This document shows positions 1 to 8,536 of a stretch of 64,000 nt of DNA, in pieces. Numbering within the stretch: position 1 is the first letter of the stretch; each line of letters starts with the position of its first letter. The stretch is from contig JAJPIF010000008.1 of NCBI GenBank assembly GCA_021324885.1, positions 43,077-107,076 of the forward strand, read 5' to 3'. This stretch comes from Pseudomonadota bacterium (GTDB lineage Bacteria > Desulfobacterota > Binatia > Binatales > Binataceae). The position numbers were made by a program, and so were the translations under genes. The notes under the pieces were generated by a model. That model worked only from the letters and a program-made list of their open reading frames with translations. It was not told the origin of the DNA and did not search any database.

Positions 1-25
1 AAGCCATTTGCTAAGCAATAGCTAT

Positions 26-331
26 TTATCTAGCCTCTGCGTTTAAACAGTATGTATTCTCAGGCCCTCCGCGTTTAAACACTGAGTATAGACCACCTAT
101 ACCCACACTGGATATCCAGATGCTTGTGACATGTTGATGAATCGTTTGTTCGTAAACCCAATTAACATCCTGTCCCTTCAACGTCCCGGTTCTCATGCGC
201 AGCGTATAGGAAACATTCACGAGTTCGCGCTCAAGAATCTGAGCTTGGCACATTGCGCCCGCGTACATTGCCATCACGTTGCGGATAGCCTCCGATGCTT
301 TGCCAAGAACATTTGAGGTGCTCTGTTCCAT
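26..331 (-). CDS. hypothetical protein, 101 aa
   Basis: Small protein of no family I recognise. The ATG at 331 is preceded on the minus strand by GAGG about eight bases upstream, which supports this start. The first half looks helical and contains two cysteines. The C-terminal codons run through two copies of the palindrome GTTTAAAC (41-48 and 73-80). It lies 90 bases downstream of a zinc-ribbon gene in the same orientation, so the two may be cotranscribed. Both sit in the lower-GC segment that looks like an integrated element, which would explain the lack of a familiar function. No membrane segment or signal peptide is evident. Confidence 0.5.
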   Translation of the reverse strand: MEQSTSNVLGKASEAIRNVMAMYAGAMCQAQILERELVNVSYTLRMRTGTLKGQDVNWVYEQTIHQHVTSIWISSVGIGGLYSVFKRGGPENTYCLNAEAR

Positions 332-420
332 AACGCTACCTCAGCGCCCGTATGTATCGTAAACCGCTCGAAGTAATCGGGACGGACGATACCCGATTGT
401 TGACTAATAACCTTTTCCGC

Positions 421-876
421 TTAGGGCAGATATCCTTTGCGGCGAGCCTGCTCCACAAGGTCTGTAAACAAATGGCCATCCATAACTGGTGCATACTGCC
501 CATACTTCTTTTCTTCTTTGGCTTCCGGCGAATCGCCATTGACTATATGCCAATATGGCAGCCAGAAATCAGGGGCATCCTTGTCCTCAGCTTTAAGAAC
601 AACAAGAAAGGGCAAGAATTCAACCACGCTACCGTCCTCTGTTTCCCAAGTCGTCCGTTTCTCTTTCTCCGGGAGAAATGCGTCCTGCACTCGAAACTCC
701 CACCGCCCCGCACCGAGGCCAAACTCGGGAACAACAATGAGCATCATGGTGGAGGCCTCACATTTGGGACAAGGACGGCTCTCTGACTTTGAGACCTCGC
801 GAAGTGCATCCAAGAGTGTCGCAGGCCAAGACCTCTCGTCGCATTTGGGGCACAAATAGTAACGCTGAGTCGCCAT
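421..876 (-). CDS. zinc-ribbon hypothetical protein, 151 aa
   Basis: The protein begins with a zinc-ribbon-like module: a CPKC knuckle near residues 9-12 and a second CPKC near residue 36. The rest is a soluble, charged domain rich in Trp and Glu that I cannot assign. A strong Shine-Dalgarno (AGGAGG) lies directly upstream of the ATG at 876. It is the first gene of a likely two-gene unit with the 101-aa gene downstream. The zinc ribbon suggests nucleic-acid or protein binding, but no specific role can be given. It lies in the putative integrated element. Confidence 0.6.
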   Translation of the reverse strand: MATQRYYLCPKCDERSWPATLLDALREVSKSESRPCPKCEASTMMLIVVPEFGLGAGRWEFRVQDAFLPEKEKRTTWETEDGSVVEFLPFLVVLKAEDKDAPDFWLPYWHIVNGDSPEAKEEKKYGQYAPVMDGHLFTDLVEQARRKGYLP

Positions 877-1631
877 ACGGTTGACCTCCTCGGTTCCTCC
901 AAAGTTCAGTCCGGCGCGCTCTCGGAACGCGGAAAAGTTACGCTCTGGTGATAGTTATACGTCGAATCTGGATAAGATTCAATGCATCAATCCGCGTCAG
1001 TTCTCCGTCGAATCCACCCAGAATAAAATTGGGTGGGTCCCCCTGCGGAAAACGAAAGCTGTCTAATAGAGAGGAAGTTCGAATTCGGGGAAATTATGGC
1101 TGGCCGCCGTACCGAGGTGGTCAGGGCTGGAACGTGACTGCGGTTTTTCTGGCAGAAAAAGTTCGTCGCCAGCTCGCCGTTTAAACGCCCAGTGCCCGGC
1201 TTGGTCTTCCGGCCGGTTGCAGCCGTCCCACTGTCCGGCGCTCCGGGCCGGGGTGGTCTGCCAATGGGCCTCGGAGGACCACGAGCTTTGTTCGCCTCGC
1301 CCGAGGTGATTGGGAGGCGCTGTGGCCGGTCTAGAGACCTGAAATTCGTGATGCCTGTCTTGGGTCGCATCCAGAGCCTCCTCCAGCTGGTCCGGCCAGA
1401 GGCCGAGAGTGACCAAACGCGGTATGCCCGGCGACCTCGCGGCCTGAGCAGCATGATGCCGATGGGCCCGGGCTGAGGGTTCCCATAGGCAGTGCTCGCG
1501 GCCTGAATTTTTGACAACCACGCTGACAACCAAGACGGCGGGCGTGATGGAAATAGCGAGGCTGGACGGAAAACCCCGGTTGGAAAAGCGTAAACTGCAC
1601 AAGGACAGAGGACTAGGCGGAAGCCGACCGG
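877..1631. other. intergenic stretch with hairpins, no convincing gene
   Basis: Overlapping ORFs exist on both strands, but none shows a recognisable domain or ribosome binding site. A hairpin with 7-bp arms lies at 1014-1036 (CCACCCA / TGGGTGG) and a smaller one near 1143-1160. A short direct repeat TGACAACCA occurs near 1513 and 1524, just left of the tRNA fragment. GTTTAAAC recurs at 1179-1186. I found no tyrosine-recombinase motifs in any frame. Confidence 0.4.
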
Positions 1632-1681
1632 TAGGACTCCTAATCCTGGGGTCGCGCGTTCGAATCGCGCAGGGGGCGCCA
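1632..1681 (+). other. 3' fragment of tRNA-Arg(CCT), probable attR scar
   Basis: The anticodon stem (1632-1636 with 1644-1648), 7-base loop with anticodon CCT (1639-1641), T arm with loop TTCGAAT (1659-1665), 3' acceptor strand (1671-1677), discriminator G and encoded CCA (1679-1681) are all present. The 5' acceptor strand needed to pair with AGGGGGC, and a D arm, are absent upstream. This is therefore half a tRNA, not a functional gene. Such fragments mark the displaced side of an integration into a tRNA gene. Confidence 0.75.
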
Positions 1682-1766
1682 GTCCGCCCGAAGTCATTGA
1701 GCTTTTGGCGCCAGGCTGTCCGAGCGCTTTGCCTTTCGTATCGGTCGGTTCGCTCCCGAAAAAACA

Positions 1767-1802
1767 CAGCCCTTCGGGTCCTTGAACAAACCCGAAGGGC
1801 TG
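1767..1802 (-). terminator. intrinsic terminator downstream of the adh pair
   Basis: Perfect 13-bp arms (1767-1779 and 1790-1802) with a 10-base loop. Read on the minus strand, the stem is followed by a run of T (TGTTTTTTC). It sits 19 bases past the stop of the 1822-2859 gene. Confidence 0.8.
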
Positions 1803-1821
1803 CTTTGATGGCGGTTTTTGC

Positions 1822-2859
1822 TCAGAACTGGTTGATCACGCTGATGCCGACGTTTTCGAAATTCGACATCTTCTGGATTACGTCGAATGCCTTTTCCAAG
1901 GGGATCGTCTCCGTGATCAGGTTGCGCGGGGCGAGGCGGCCGCGCTCGACCATGTCGAGCATCGCCGGATAGCGATACGACTGCATCGCCAGCGAGCCGG
2001 TGAACCGGATCTCCTTGAACACGATCTGATCCACCGGCAGCGCGACTTCGCCCTTTTCTCCCTGCGTGGTAAGGCCGATCTGGACGTGGCGGCCGCGTTT
2101 GGCCAGGCTCATCACGGCGTTGCGGCAGGTCGTCGCGATGCCGAGCGCGTCGACGCTGACGTTGGCGCCGCCATGGGTCAGATCGATCACCGCTTTAACC
2201 GGGTCGGTCTTTTTGCCGTTGACCACGTCCGACGCGCCGACCTTTTTCGCCAGTTCCAGCTTGCGATCGTCGAGATCGACGGCGATCACCCGCGCGCCAA
2301 GCGCCGATGCGATCTGGATCGCCGACAGCCCGACCCCGCCGCATCCATAGACCACCACCGACTCGTCGGCCTTGACCTGTCCCTGGTCCATGATGCCGTG
2401 AAACGCCGTGACGTAGCGGCATCCCATCGAGGCCGCTTCGGCAAATCCGACCGACTCGGGGAGCGGGACGGCGTTGATGTCGGCGCGGTTCAGACGCGCA
2501 TAGCGGGCGTATCCGCCACCGCTCATGGCTTTGGGACACAGATTGGAATGGCCGGCACGGCAGTCCTCGCACACGCCGCATGCCTGGGCGAGTGGCACCA
2601 CCACGCGATCGCCCGGTTTGAGCTTGGTGACTTCCTTGCCAACCTCCTCGACGACGCCGGCGAATTCATGCCCAAGCACCATCGGCAGGCGCTGCGAGAA
2701 CCCGATCCAGGTCCAGTCGCCCTGCCACAGATGCCAGTCGGAGCGGCAGATCCCACTGCCTTCAACGCGCACGATCGCTCCGTCCGGACGCAATGCCGGG
2801 TTGGGCATCTCCTTTACTTCCATCGGCTGGCCGACGGCTTCCATCACCAAAGCTTTCAT
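1822..2859 (-). CDS. zinc-dependent alcohol dehydrogenase (MDR family), copy 2
   Basis: Medium-chain dehydrogenase/reductase that oxidises an alcohol or reduces an aldehyde with NAD(P). The GroES-like N-terminal domain carries catalytic zinc ligands Cys38, His64 (GHEFAG) and Cys147. Structural-zinc cysteines are at 94, 97, 100 and 108. A Rossmann motif GCGGVG lies at about 172-177, and VDLDD near 200 suggests NAD rather than NADP preference. At 345 aa it has the family's usual length. Its ATG has a GGAGG eight bases upstream. It is the second gene of a tandem pair, 25 bases after a near-identical paralogue, and is followed by a strong terminator. The substrate cannot be read from the sequence. 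Confidence 0.9.
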   Translation of the reverse strand: MKALVMEAVGQPMEVKEMPNPALRPDGAIVRVEGSGICRSDWHLWQGDWTWIGFSQRLPMVLGHEFAGVVEEVGKEVTKLKPGDRVVVPLAQACGVCEDCRAGHSNLCPKAMSGGGYARYARLNRADINAVPLPESVGFAEAASMGCRYVTAFHGIMDQGQVKADESVVVYGCGGVGLSAIQIASALGARVIAVDLDDRKLELAKKVGASDVVNGKKTDPVKAVIDLTHGGANVSVDALGIATTCRNAVMSLAKRGRHVQIGLTTQGEKGEVALPVDQIVFKEIRFTGSLAMQSYRYPAMLDMVERGRLAPRNLITETIPLEKAFDVIQKMSNFENVGISVINQF

Positions 2860-2884
2860 GACTGATCCTCCAGGCGTACGGGAT

Positions 2885-3919
2885 TTAGAACTGGTTGATT
2901 ACGCTGATACCGACGTTTTCGAAACTCGACATCTGCTCGATCACGTCGAAGGCCTTTTCCAGCGGAATGGTTTCGGTGATGAGCTTTTTGGGTTCCAGTC
3001 GGCCGCGTTCGACCATGCTGAGCATCGCCGGATAACGGAACGATTGCAGCGCCAGCGAGCCGGTGAACTGGATTTCCTTGAAGACAATTTGATCGACCGG
3101 CAGCGCCACCTCGCCTTTTTCCTTCTGGGTGGTGAGTCCGATCTGGACGTGGCGGCCGCGCTTGCGCAGGCTCATCACGGCGTTGCGGCAGGTGGTCGCA
3201 ATACCCAGGGCGTCGATGCTGACATGGGCGCCGCCATGCGTCAGTTCCGTCACTGCTTTGACCGGATCGGTCTTCCTGGCATTGACCACGTCAGCGGCGC
3301 CGACTTTCTTTGCCAGTTCCAGCTTGCGGTCGTCGAGATCGACAGCGATCACCCGCGCACCCACCGCAGACGCGATCTGCACGGCTGACAGTCCCACGCC
3401 GCCGCATCCGTAAACCACCACGGATTCGTCGGCTTTGACCTGGCCCTGGTCCAGCACGCCGTGAAAAGCGGTGACATAGCGGCATCCCATCGAAGACGCT
3501 TCCACGAAATCGACTTCGTCGGGCAGCGGCACGTTGTTGAAGTCGGCGTGATTCAGAAGACCATAGCGGGCGTAGCCGCCGGCGCCGGCGCCGAAGCATT
3601 GGTTGGAATGGCCGGTGCGGCAGTCCTCGCACACGCCGCATCCCTGGGACAACGGCACGACCACGCGCGTGCCCGGCTTAAGCGTCTTGACCTCCTTGCC
3701 GACTTCTTCGACCACACCCGCGAATTCGTGGCCGAGGATGGTCGGCGTCGGCATCTGGAAACCAACCCAGGTCCAGTCGCCCTGCCATACGTGCCAGTCC
3801 GAGCGGCAGATACCGCTGGCTTCGACGCGCACGACCGCGCCGTCGGGAGGGCATTTGGGTTCGGGCCAGTTTTTGACCGTCATCGGCTTGCCGACTTCTT
3901 CCATCACCAATGCTTTCAT
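2885..3919 (-). CDS. zinc-dependent alcohol dehydrogenase (MDR family), copy 1
   Basis: Paralogue of the next gene in the operon and alignable with it without large gaps over 344 aa. All catalytic (Cys38, His64, Cys147-equivalent) and structural (94, 97, 100, 108) zinc ligands are conserved, as is the GCGGVG cofactor loop. Both copies end in the same GISVINQF tail, so they arose by tandem duplication. Differences cluster in the N-terminal 60 residues and around 108-140, near the substrate cleft and structural-zinc lobe, which hints at divergent substrate range. The start ATG at 3919 has GAGGTG upstream. Likely first gene of a two-gene operon. Confidence 0.9.
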   Translation of the reverse strand: MKALVMEEVGKPMTVKNWPEPKCPPDGAVVRVEASGICRSDWHVWQGDWTWVGFQMPTPTILGHEFAGVVEEVGKEVKTLKPGTRVVVPLSQGCGVCEDCRTGHSNQCFGAGAGGYARYGLLNHADFNNVPLPDEVDFVEASSMGCRYVTAFHGVLDQGQVKADESVVVYGCGGVGLSAVQIASAVGARVIAVDLDDRKLELAKKVGAADVVNARKTDPVKAVTELTHGGAHVSIDALGIATTCRNAVMSLRKRGRHVQIGLTTQKEKGEVALPVDQIVFKEIQFTGSLALQSFRYPAMLSMVERGRLEPKKLITETIPLEKAFDVIEQMSSFENVGISVINQF

Positions 3920-4013
3920 GACGTGCGCACCTCGTTGAATTGTGATTGCGGCGGGCCGGCAGCCCGTTGTGACCTAATGACCACATTCGGGGTCCGCTCG
4001 CAAGAGGCGGCGC

Positions 4014-5483
4014 TCAGTCCGGATTGATTCTGGACAGCAATTGATAGGGTCCCGCGGTCCGCTCGATTTGGAATCCCGCCGGGATAGGATCGTTGCGGGG
4101 TTCGACGATTTTCTTCGCGTCAGAATTGCGCGCCGGCGTGCTTTCCAGGACGGGGCGATCGATCGTGAAGGAGAGCATCAGGCGCGCGCACTGCGGCACA
4201 TCGGGAGTGGCTACGGCCATGGTTTTGCCGTTTTGCAGAGCTGCAGCGAGCGCGGTGACGGATGCCCATTGCGCGTTGCAGTTGCGAGCGCGGGGTATTT
4301 CGACGCCGATCCAATAGCCCAGCGCCACTGCGAGATGGGCCGCCAGCAGCACAGCCAAAAACCGCAAGCGCCAGAGCGAAAAGGATTCGATCGCAAACCA
4401 CAGGCACGCGACCAGTAAAGGCAGCAGCGGAAGCAGATAACGCGTGTCGGCGTCGAAGCCCCACACTGCGTAAAGGACGAAATAAAACGGCGCGGTGGCG
4501 GCAAGGACCTCGGGCTGGCGGCGGAGCAGCCGCGTCCATCCCAGTGTGACGACGGCGAACACCACCAGGTAGATCGCCATGTCGATATGCAGCCATTGGT
4601 TGTGCCCGGAATAGGCTTTGAACATTCCAGGCACCAGCAGCCGTCCAACCTCGCTGATGCGCAGGCGCAAGCCTTCGATCGCGCGCGGAACCAGCGGCAG
4701 CCTGCGATCGAAGAAGCCGCCCAGATGCGTGCCGAAAACAGCGCTGGGCGCGGCGCGCGCGGTTCTCAGGTCATAGAGCGTGAAGGCAACAACGCCGGCG
4801 ATTGCCGGACCGGCCATCGTCGCCGCCATTAGCAGCCCGCGGCTCCATCGCAGCCGGCCTGCGCGGATTGCAATGAGCGCGGCTAGCGCGAAACCGGCGG
4901 CCAGCAGCACACCGGTTTCGCGGATACTGACGAGGACGACCAGCAAAGCGGTGCCGGCCGCCGTCAGCATTGCGCTCCAATATCCGCTGTCGGCCTCCAA
5001 TGCGGAATCGAGCACGACGGCCGCCCACATCATCGCGGCCATGAATGCCATCTCGGTCAGCGTGCGGCGGTAATAGATCCACAACGCCACGTTGACCATC
5101 GTCAGTCCCGTCAGCAGCACGGCGGCGGCGGGCGCAAGCTTGTGAAACCAGCGGTAAATCGCGGCCATGAAGATCACAGCCAACATCCAGTGGATCAGCG
5201 AAAGAACCAAAAACGGGCGACCGGAAACAAGAAAGGCCGGGCTGATAATCAGCGGGTAACCGGGCGGGTAGCCGAGGTGAGCACCACCGAGGTTGCGCAG
5301 CCGGTGCGCGACCGCGATGCTGCGCGCCATCGACAGATAAGTCGTGGCGTCTGGGGTCGGATACCAAAACGGGCTGATCTGGATGGCCATCAGGAGCGCG
5401 AAGAGGCCCAGCCATGGCAGCGGGCGGAGGCTCTGCCCGGCCAGCCATTTTTCGATTGCCTGGCCGCGATCCGCGGGTTTCAA
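4014..5483 (-). CDS. GT-C fold membrane glycosyltransferase (GT39/83-like)
   Basis: Integral membrane protein with about ten hydrophobic segments. A GT-C signature lies near the N-terminus: an Asp in the first external loop (TPDATTYLSMARSI) followed by GYPPGYPL. Relatives transfer sugars from lipid-phosphate donors in the periplasm. A longer frame opens at 5576, but I prefer TTG at 5483, whose bases overlap the stop of the upstream glycosyltransferase as TTGA, giving 489 aa. This removes an unlikely arginine-rich leader that lies inside the neighbouring gene. The pairing with a GT4 enzyme and a nearby exporter suggests surface polysaccharide or glycolipid assembly. The acceptor is unknown. 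Confidence 0.75.
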   Translation of the reverse strand: MKPADRGQAIEKWLAGQSLRPLPWLGLFALLMAIQISPFWYPTPDATTYLSMARSIAVAHRLRNLGGAHLGYPPGYPLIISPAFLVSGRPFLVLSLIHWMLAVIFMAAIYRWFHKLAPAAAVLLTGLTMVNVALWIYYRRTLTEMAFMAAMMWAAVVLDSALEADSGYWSAMLTAAGTALLVVLVSIRETGVLLAAGFALAALIAIRAGRLRWSRGLLMAATMAGPAIAGVVAFTLYDLRTARAAPSAVFGTHLGGFFDRRLPLVPRAIEGLRLRISEVGRLLVPGMFKAYSGHNQWLHIDMAIYLVVFAVVTLGWTRLLRRQPEVLAATAPFYFVLYAVWGFDADTRYLLPLLPLLVACLWFAIESFSLWRLRFLAVLLAAHLAVALGYWIGVEIPRARNCNAQWASVTALAAALQNGKTMAVATPDVPQCARLMLSFTIDRPVLESTPARNSDAKKIVEPRNDPIPAGFQIERTAGPYQLLSRINPD

Positions 5484-6685
5484 TGCACGGTCCCGTTGCG
5501 GCTGAAAACATCCATCGGATCGACGCTGCAAACCCTGTGGTAAACGGCAATCGTTTCCTCGGCGGTACGGCGCCATGTAAACCGCCGGGCGCGCCGCAAT
5601 CCCGCCTCGGCCATCCGCTCCCTTAACTGCCCCTCGGAAAGCAGCCGCATGACCTGCCGTGCGAAGGCTTGGGCGTCGTGCGGGTCAGCGTACAAGGCGG
5701 CGTCGCCGGCGACTTCGGGCAACGACGAGGACGACGACGAGACCACCGGCGCGCCGCAGGCCATGGCCTCGAGGATCGGCAGTCCGAATCCTTCGTATAA
5801 AGACGGATAGACGAAGACCGCGGCACGGCCGTAGAACTCAGCCAGGTCACGCTCCGGAACATCTGCCAAAATTCGCACCCACGGGGCGAGCGGCTGGTAT
5901 TCCGGACGTGATAAAGGCGTGCTCCAATGCCATCCCTCACGGCCGATGACAACGAGGTCCACGTCCATCCCGCGTTGACGCAAACAGCGCAACATTTCGA
6001 AGAGAATGATATGGTTTTTGCGCGGTTCCAAAACTCCTACGGTCAGGATAAACGGGCGTGCGAGCTGGTAGCGCGCCAGGAAATCCTCGCTGAACAGCCC
6101 CGGCTTGAGGCCGGAATTGACGCCCAGGGGTATGTTAACGATGGTATCAGGCTCGGCCATCCCACGGCTCAGCAGGTCGCGGCGCGTATTGGCTGAATAT
6201 ACTATGACGCGGTCGCAGCGGCGCAGCGACGCGCGGGCCAGCAGGCGGAAGCCCAGCACGCGCATACGCGGATGGAACTGCGGGAGGATCAGGGGAGTCA
6301 GATCGTGCAGCGTGGCGACGCGCTTGATGCGGCGCGGCAGGAACGCGCCGCCGAACTGATTGGGGTAATGCAGCAGGTCCAAATCGTATTTGTCCGCCAG
6401 CAGAGCGTAGGGAAGGTCTGTCATCCCCAAAACGCGGCGGATTTTCGACGGGCGCAGAAAAACATTGCGGGCGCGCTGATGCTTATAAATATCAAGCAGA
6501 CCGATACCGAAGCGGATCAGGAAGTATTCGTTTATCGGGTCTGCCTCGAACAGATGCTTGATCAGTTGATAGATGTAAACGCCGACGCCGCCGTTGGCGA
6601 TGCGGACTTCGCCCTCCACCGTCCGTTCCATCAGCCCGTCGGTGATGATCCCGATTTTGAGCGGGCGCGTGAATGGCGCCGTCAT
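5480..6685 (-). CDS. glycosyltransferase family 4
   Basis: GT-B fold glycosyltransferase. The N-terminal half has a Gly-rich loop (NGGVGVYIYQL) and the C-terminal half the EX7E motif (YEGFGLPILEA) that binds the nucleotide-sugar phosphates. The frame extends to 6829, but the ATG at 6685 starts the conserved core (MTAPFTRPLKIGII) and has GGAG upstream, giving 401 aa; the upstream codons look like a divergent promoter region. The stop overlaps the next gene's start, so the two are probably translated together. It is divergent from a Wzm-like permease, placing it in a polysaccharide locus. Donor sugar unknown. Confidence 0.85.
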   Translation of the reverse strand: MTAPFTRPLKIGIITDGLMERTVEGEVRIANGGVGVYIYQLIKHLFEADPINEYFLIRFGIGLLDIYKHQRARNVFLRPSKIRRVLGMTDLPYALLADKYDLDLLHYPNQFGGAFLPRRIKRVATLHDLTPLILPQFHPRMRVLGFRLLARASLRRCDRVIVYSANTRRDLLSRGMAEPDTIVNIPLGVNSGLKPGLFSEDFLARYQLARPFILTVGVLEPRKNHIILFEMLRCLRQRGMDVDLVVIGREGWHWSTPLSRPEYQPLAPWVRILADVPERDLAEFYGRAAVFVYPSLYEGFGLPILEAMACGAPVVSSSSSSLPEVAGDAALYADPHDAQAFARQVMRLLSEGQLRERMAEAGLRRARRFTWRRTAEETIAVYHRVCSVDPMDVFSRNGTVH

Positions 6686-6780
6686 GGGACGACTCCGGCG
6701 CACTGCGGGTGCGTCAGTTCCGGCTTGACTGGGGCGCGGCACAACACGGAAGATCCTCAGGGAGCCATGAGTATGCGGAT

Positions 6781-7668
6781 ATGTCAACCATCGTGGGGCG
6801 GAGGCCGGTTGAGGCGGCCCTTTATTCATCGATTATGGCATCGGTAACGCGTGAGGGCACTCGCGGCGACGCGCCGCTGGCTCCGCCGACCCCGAGCGGC
6901 TCGCGCGGCGGCGGCAACCTGCTGTTCCTGCTGCACAACCTGGTGCTGAAGGACTTCCGCATCCGCTATCGCAACATGTCGCTCGGCGTCCTGTGGTCGA
7001 TCGCCAATCCGCTGGTGATGATGGGGGTTCTGACTTTTGTCTTTACCCGGATTTACCCCAATCCGAGCGTGCCGAATTTCGCGGTTTTCATCCTGTGCGG
7101 ACTGGTGCCGTTCAATTTCTACACGCTCGCGCTTAATGCCGGCACCACTTCGCTGCTCGACAATCAGTCGCTGGTTAAACGGGTGCGCTGCCCGCGCAGG
7201 ATTTTTCCAATTGCGGCGGTACTGTCGAACTGCCTTCATTTCGTGATTCAGATTGGCCTGTTATTCGTGTTTGTGCTGGCTTTCGGATATCGAATCAACC
7301 GCTTCTGGCCGTACCTGGGCCTGATTTGGGCGCTGGAAATCCTGTTTTTGAGCGGACTCAGCCTGATTACCTCGGTGCTCGACGTTTATTACCGCGATGT
7401 CAGATACCTGGTCGAGGCGTCCAACGTGGTGATGTTCTGGCTGGTGCCCATTTTTTATACGTTCGAGATGGTACCGCAGAACATCCGTATGTTCTACCTG
7501 CTCAACCCGATCGCGGCCGTGGTGGTGGCGGGACGCGATATCCTGCTGCACGCCAGAGCGCCTTCGGGCCCCGTACTGGAGGCATTGGCGATTGTATCGA
7601 TGGGCGCTCTGGTCGTGGGAATGGTGGTGTTCAGCCAACTGGAACGTAATGTGGCGGACCAGCTGTAG
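6781..7668 (+). CDS. ABC-2 type polysaccharide/polyol-phosphate export permease (Wzm-like)
   Basis: Inner-membrane subunit of an exporter for surface polysaccharide. It has the ABC-2 permease layout: an amphipathic N-terminal segment (LVLKDFRIRYRNMSLGVLWS) followed by six membrane spans. The motif LNPIAAVVVAGRDILL near the C-terminus is typical of Wzm/TagG/KpsM proteins. The start is uncertain: ATG at 6781 or 6835, with neither Shine-Dalgarno well placed. The ATPase gene follows after two bases. It is divergent from the GT4 gene, so the intergenic region probably carries promoters for both directions. Confidence 0.85.
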   Translation: MSTIVGRRPVEAALYSSIMASVTREGTRGDAPLAPPTPSGSRGGGNLLFLLHNLVLKDFRIRYRNMSLGVLWSIANPLVMMGVLTFVFTRIYPNPSVPNFAVFILCGLVPFNFYTLALNAGTTSLLDNQSLVKRVRCPRRIFPIAAVLSNCLHFVIQIGLLFVFVLAFGYRINRFWPYLGLIWALEILFLSGLSLITSVLDVYYRDVRYLVEASNVVMFWLVPIFYTFEMVPQNIRMFYLLNPIAAVVVAGRDILLHARAPSGPVLEALAIVSMGALVVGMVVFSQLERNVADQL

Positions 7669-7670
7669 GC

Positions 7671-8495
7671 TTGATGATGGAGCGTTCCACGGCAATCCAG
7701 TCGGCCGAGCGAGGCGCCGCGCCGCCGTCGATTGAAGCGCCGTGCGCGGTTGAAACCCAATGCGTTTTGCGTTTCCAAAACGTTTCCAAAACGTACAGAC
7801 ACAACGCTTCCCGGATGGTGCTGCGGCGTGGTCTGATGACGTGGCTGAAACGTTCGCGCATCGACACCTTTTACGCCCTGCGCAACGTCTCCTTCGATTT
7901 GGGTCCGAACTCGAGTCTTGCGGTCGTGGGAGCCAACGGCGCCGGCAAGAGCACGCTTTTGCGCTGCGCCACGGGAATCTCGGTGCCGGATCAGGGGCGA
8001 GTGGAGATACGCGGCACGATCGCGGCGCTGATGGAACTGGGTGCGGGGTTCCATCCGGATCTGACCGGCGCCGAAAACGTGCTGCTCAACGCTTCCCTGC
8101 TGGGTCTTACCCGCAAGGAGACTTTGCGCCAGTTTGATCGAATCGTGGAGTTTTCGGGGCTTGGCAGCTTCATCGACGAGCCGCTGCGAACGTATTCGAG
8201 CGGGATGGTGCTGCGGCTGGCGTTTTCGGTCGCCGTGCGGGTCGATCCCGACATCCTGGTGATCGACGAAGTGCTCGCCGTCGGCGACATCGACTTCCAG
8301 GAAAAATGCATCGCGGAGATCATGCGGCTCAAGCAAAGCGGCAAAACCCTGATTTACGTCGCCCACAATCTGCCGATGCTGCGCCAGGTTTGCGATCAGG
8401 CGCTATGGCTGGAGCGAGGAGAGTTGCGCATGTTCGGACCCTGCGACCAGGTGCTCGACGCCTACGAAGCGGCGCCGCCTCCACCAACTCTCTAG
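7671..8495 (+). CDS. ABC transporter ATPase for polysaccharide export (Wzt/KpsT-like)
   Basis: Cytoplasmic nucleotide-binding subunit partnering the preceding permease. It has Walker A GANGAGKST (about residue 88), signature YSSGM, Walker B ILVIDEVLAVGD and an H-loop histidine (VAHNL), all intact. At about 273 aa it has a short N-terminal extension but lacks the C-terminal carbohydrate-recognition domain of O-antigen Wzt proteins, so it is closer to KpsT or TagH cores. The frame can start at TTG 7671 or ATG 7674, two to five bases after the permease stop. A direct repeat (CGTTTCCAAAA twice, near 7777) lies in the codons of the FQNVSKT strand. Confidence 0.9.
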   Translation: MMMERSTAIQSAERGAAPPSIEAPCAVETQCVLRFQNVSKTYRHNASRMVLRRGLMTWLKRSRIDTFYALRNVSFDLGPNSSLAVVGANGAGKSTLLRCATGISVPDQGRVEIRGTIAALMELGAGFHPDLTGAENVLLNASLLGLTRKETLRQFDRIVEFSGLGSFIDEPLRTYSSGMVLRLAFSVAVRVDPDILVIDEVLAVGDIDFQEKCIAEIMRLKQSGKTLIYVAHNLPMLRQVCDQALWLERGELRMFGPCDQVLDAYEAAPPPPTL

Positions 8496-8536
8496 ACGGG
8501 GACCGTTAGAGCCAAATTCCGTTGAGAGATACTCCG

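Larger units (their letters stand above)
1..1631. mobile_element. edge of a probable integrated element (genomic island)
   Basis: This segment lies to the left of a displaced tRNA 3' fragment and is visibly poorer in G+C than the rest of the window. It carries two small minus-strand genes with no recognised housekeeping role and about 700 bases without a convincing gene. Integrases that target a tRNA 3' end leave an intact tRNA on one side of the element and a short copy on the other. The orientation here puts the element on the left, with the intact tRNA and most of the element, including any integrase, outside the window. That the segment is foreign is an inference from composition and the tRNA scar. 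Confidence 0.45.

Noticed and set aside
1063..1767. 234-codon minus-strand frame containing CAIRTRDPRIRSP
   Set aside because: This peptide is the well-known antisense translation of a tRNA-Arg 3' half; the frame crosses the tRNA scar and has no ribosome binding site.
1511..1972. 153-codon plus-strand frame over the tRNA fragment
   Set aside because: It reads through the tRNA fragment, the terminator and the end of the adh gene, so it cannot be a real protein.
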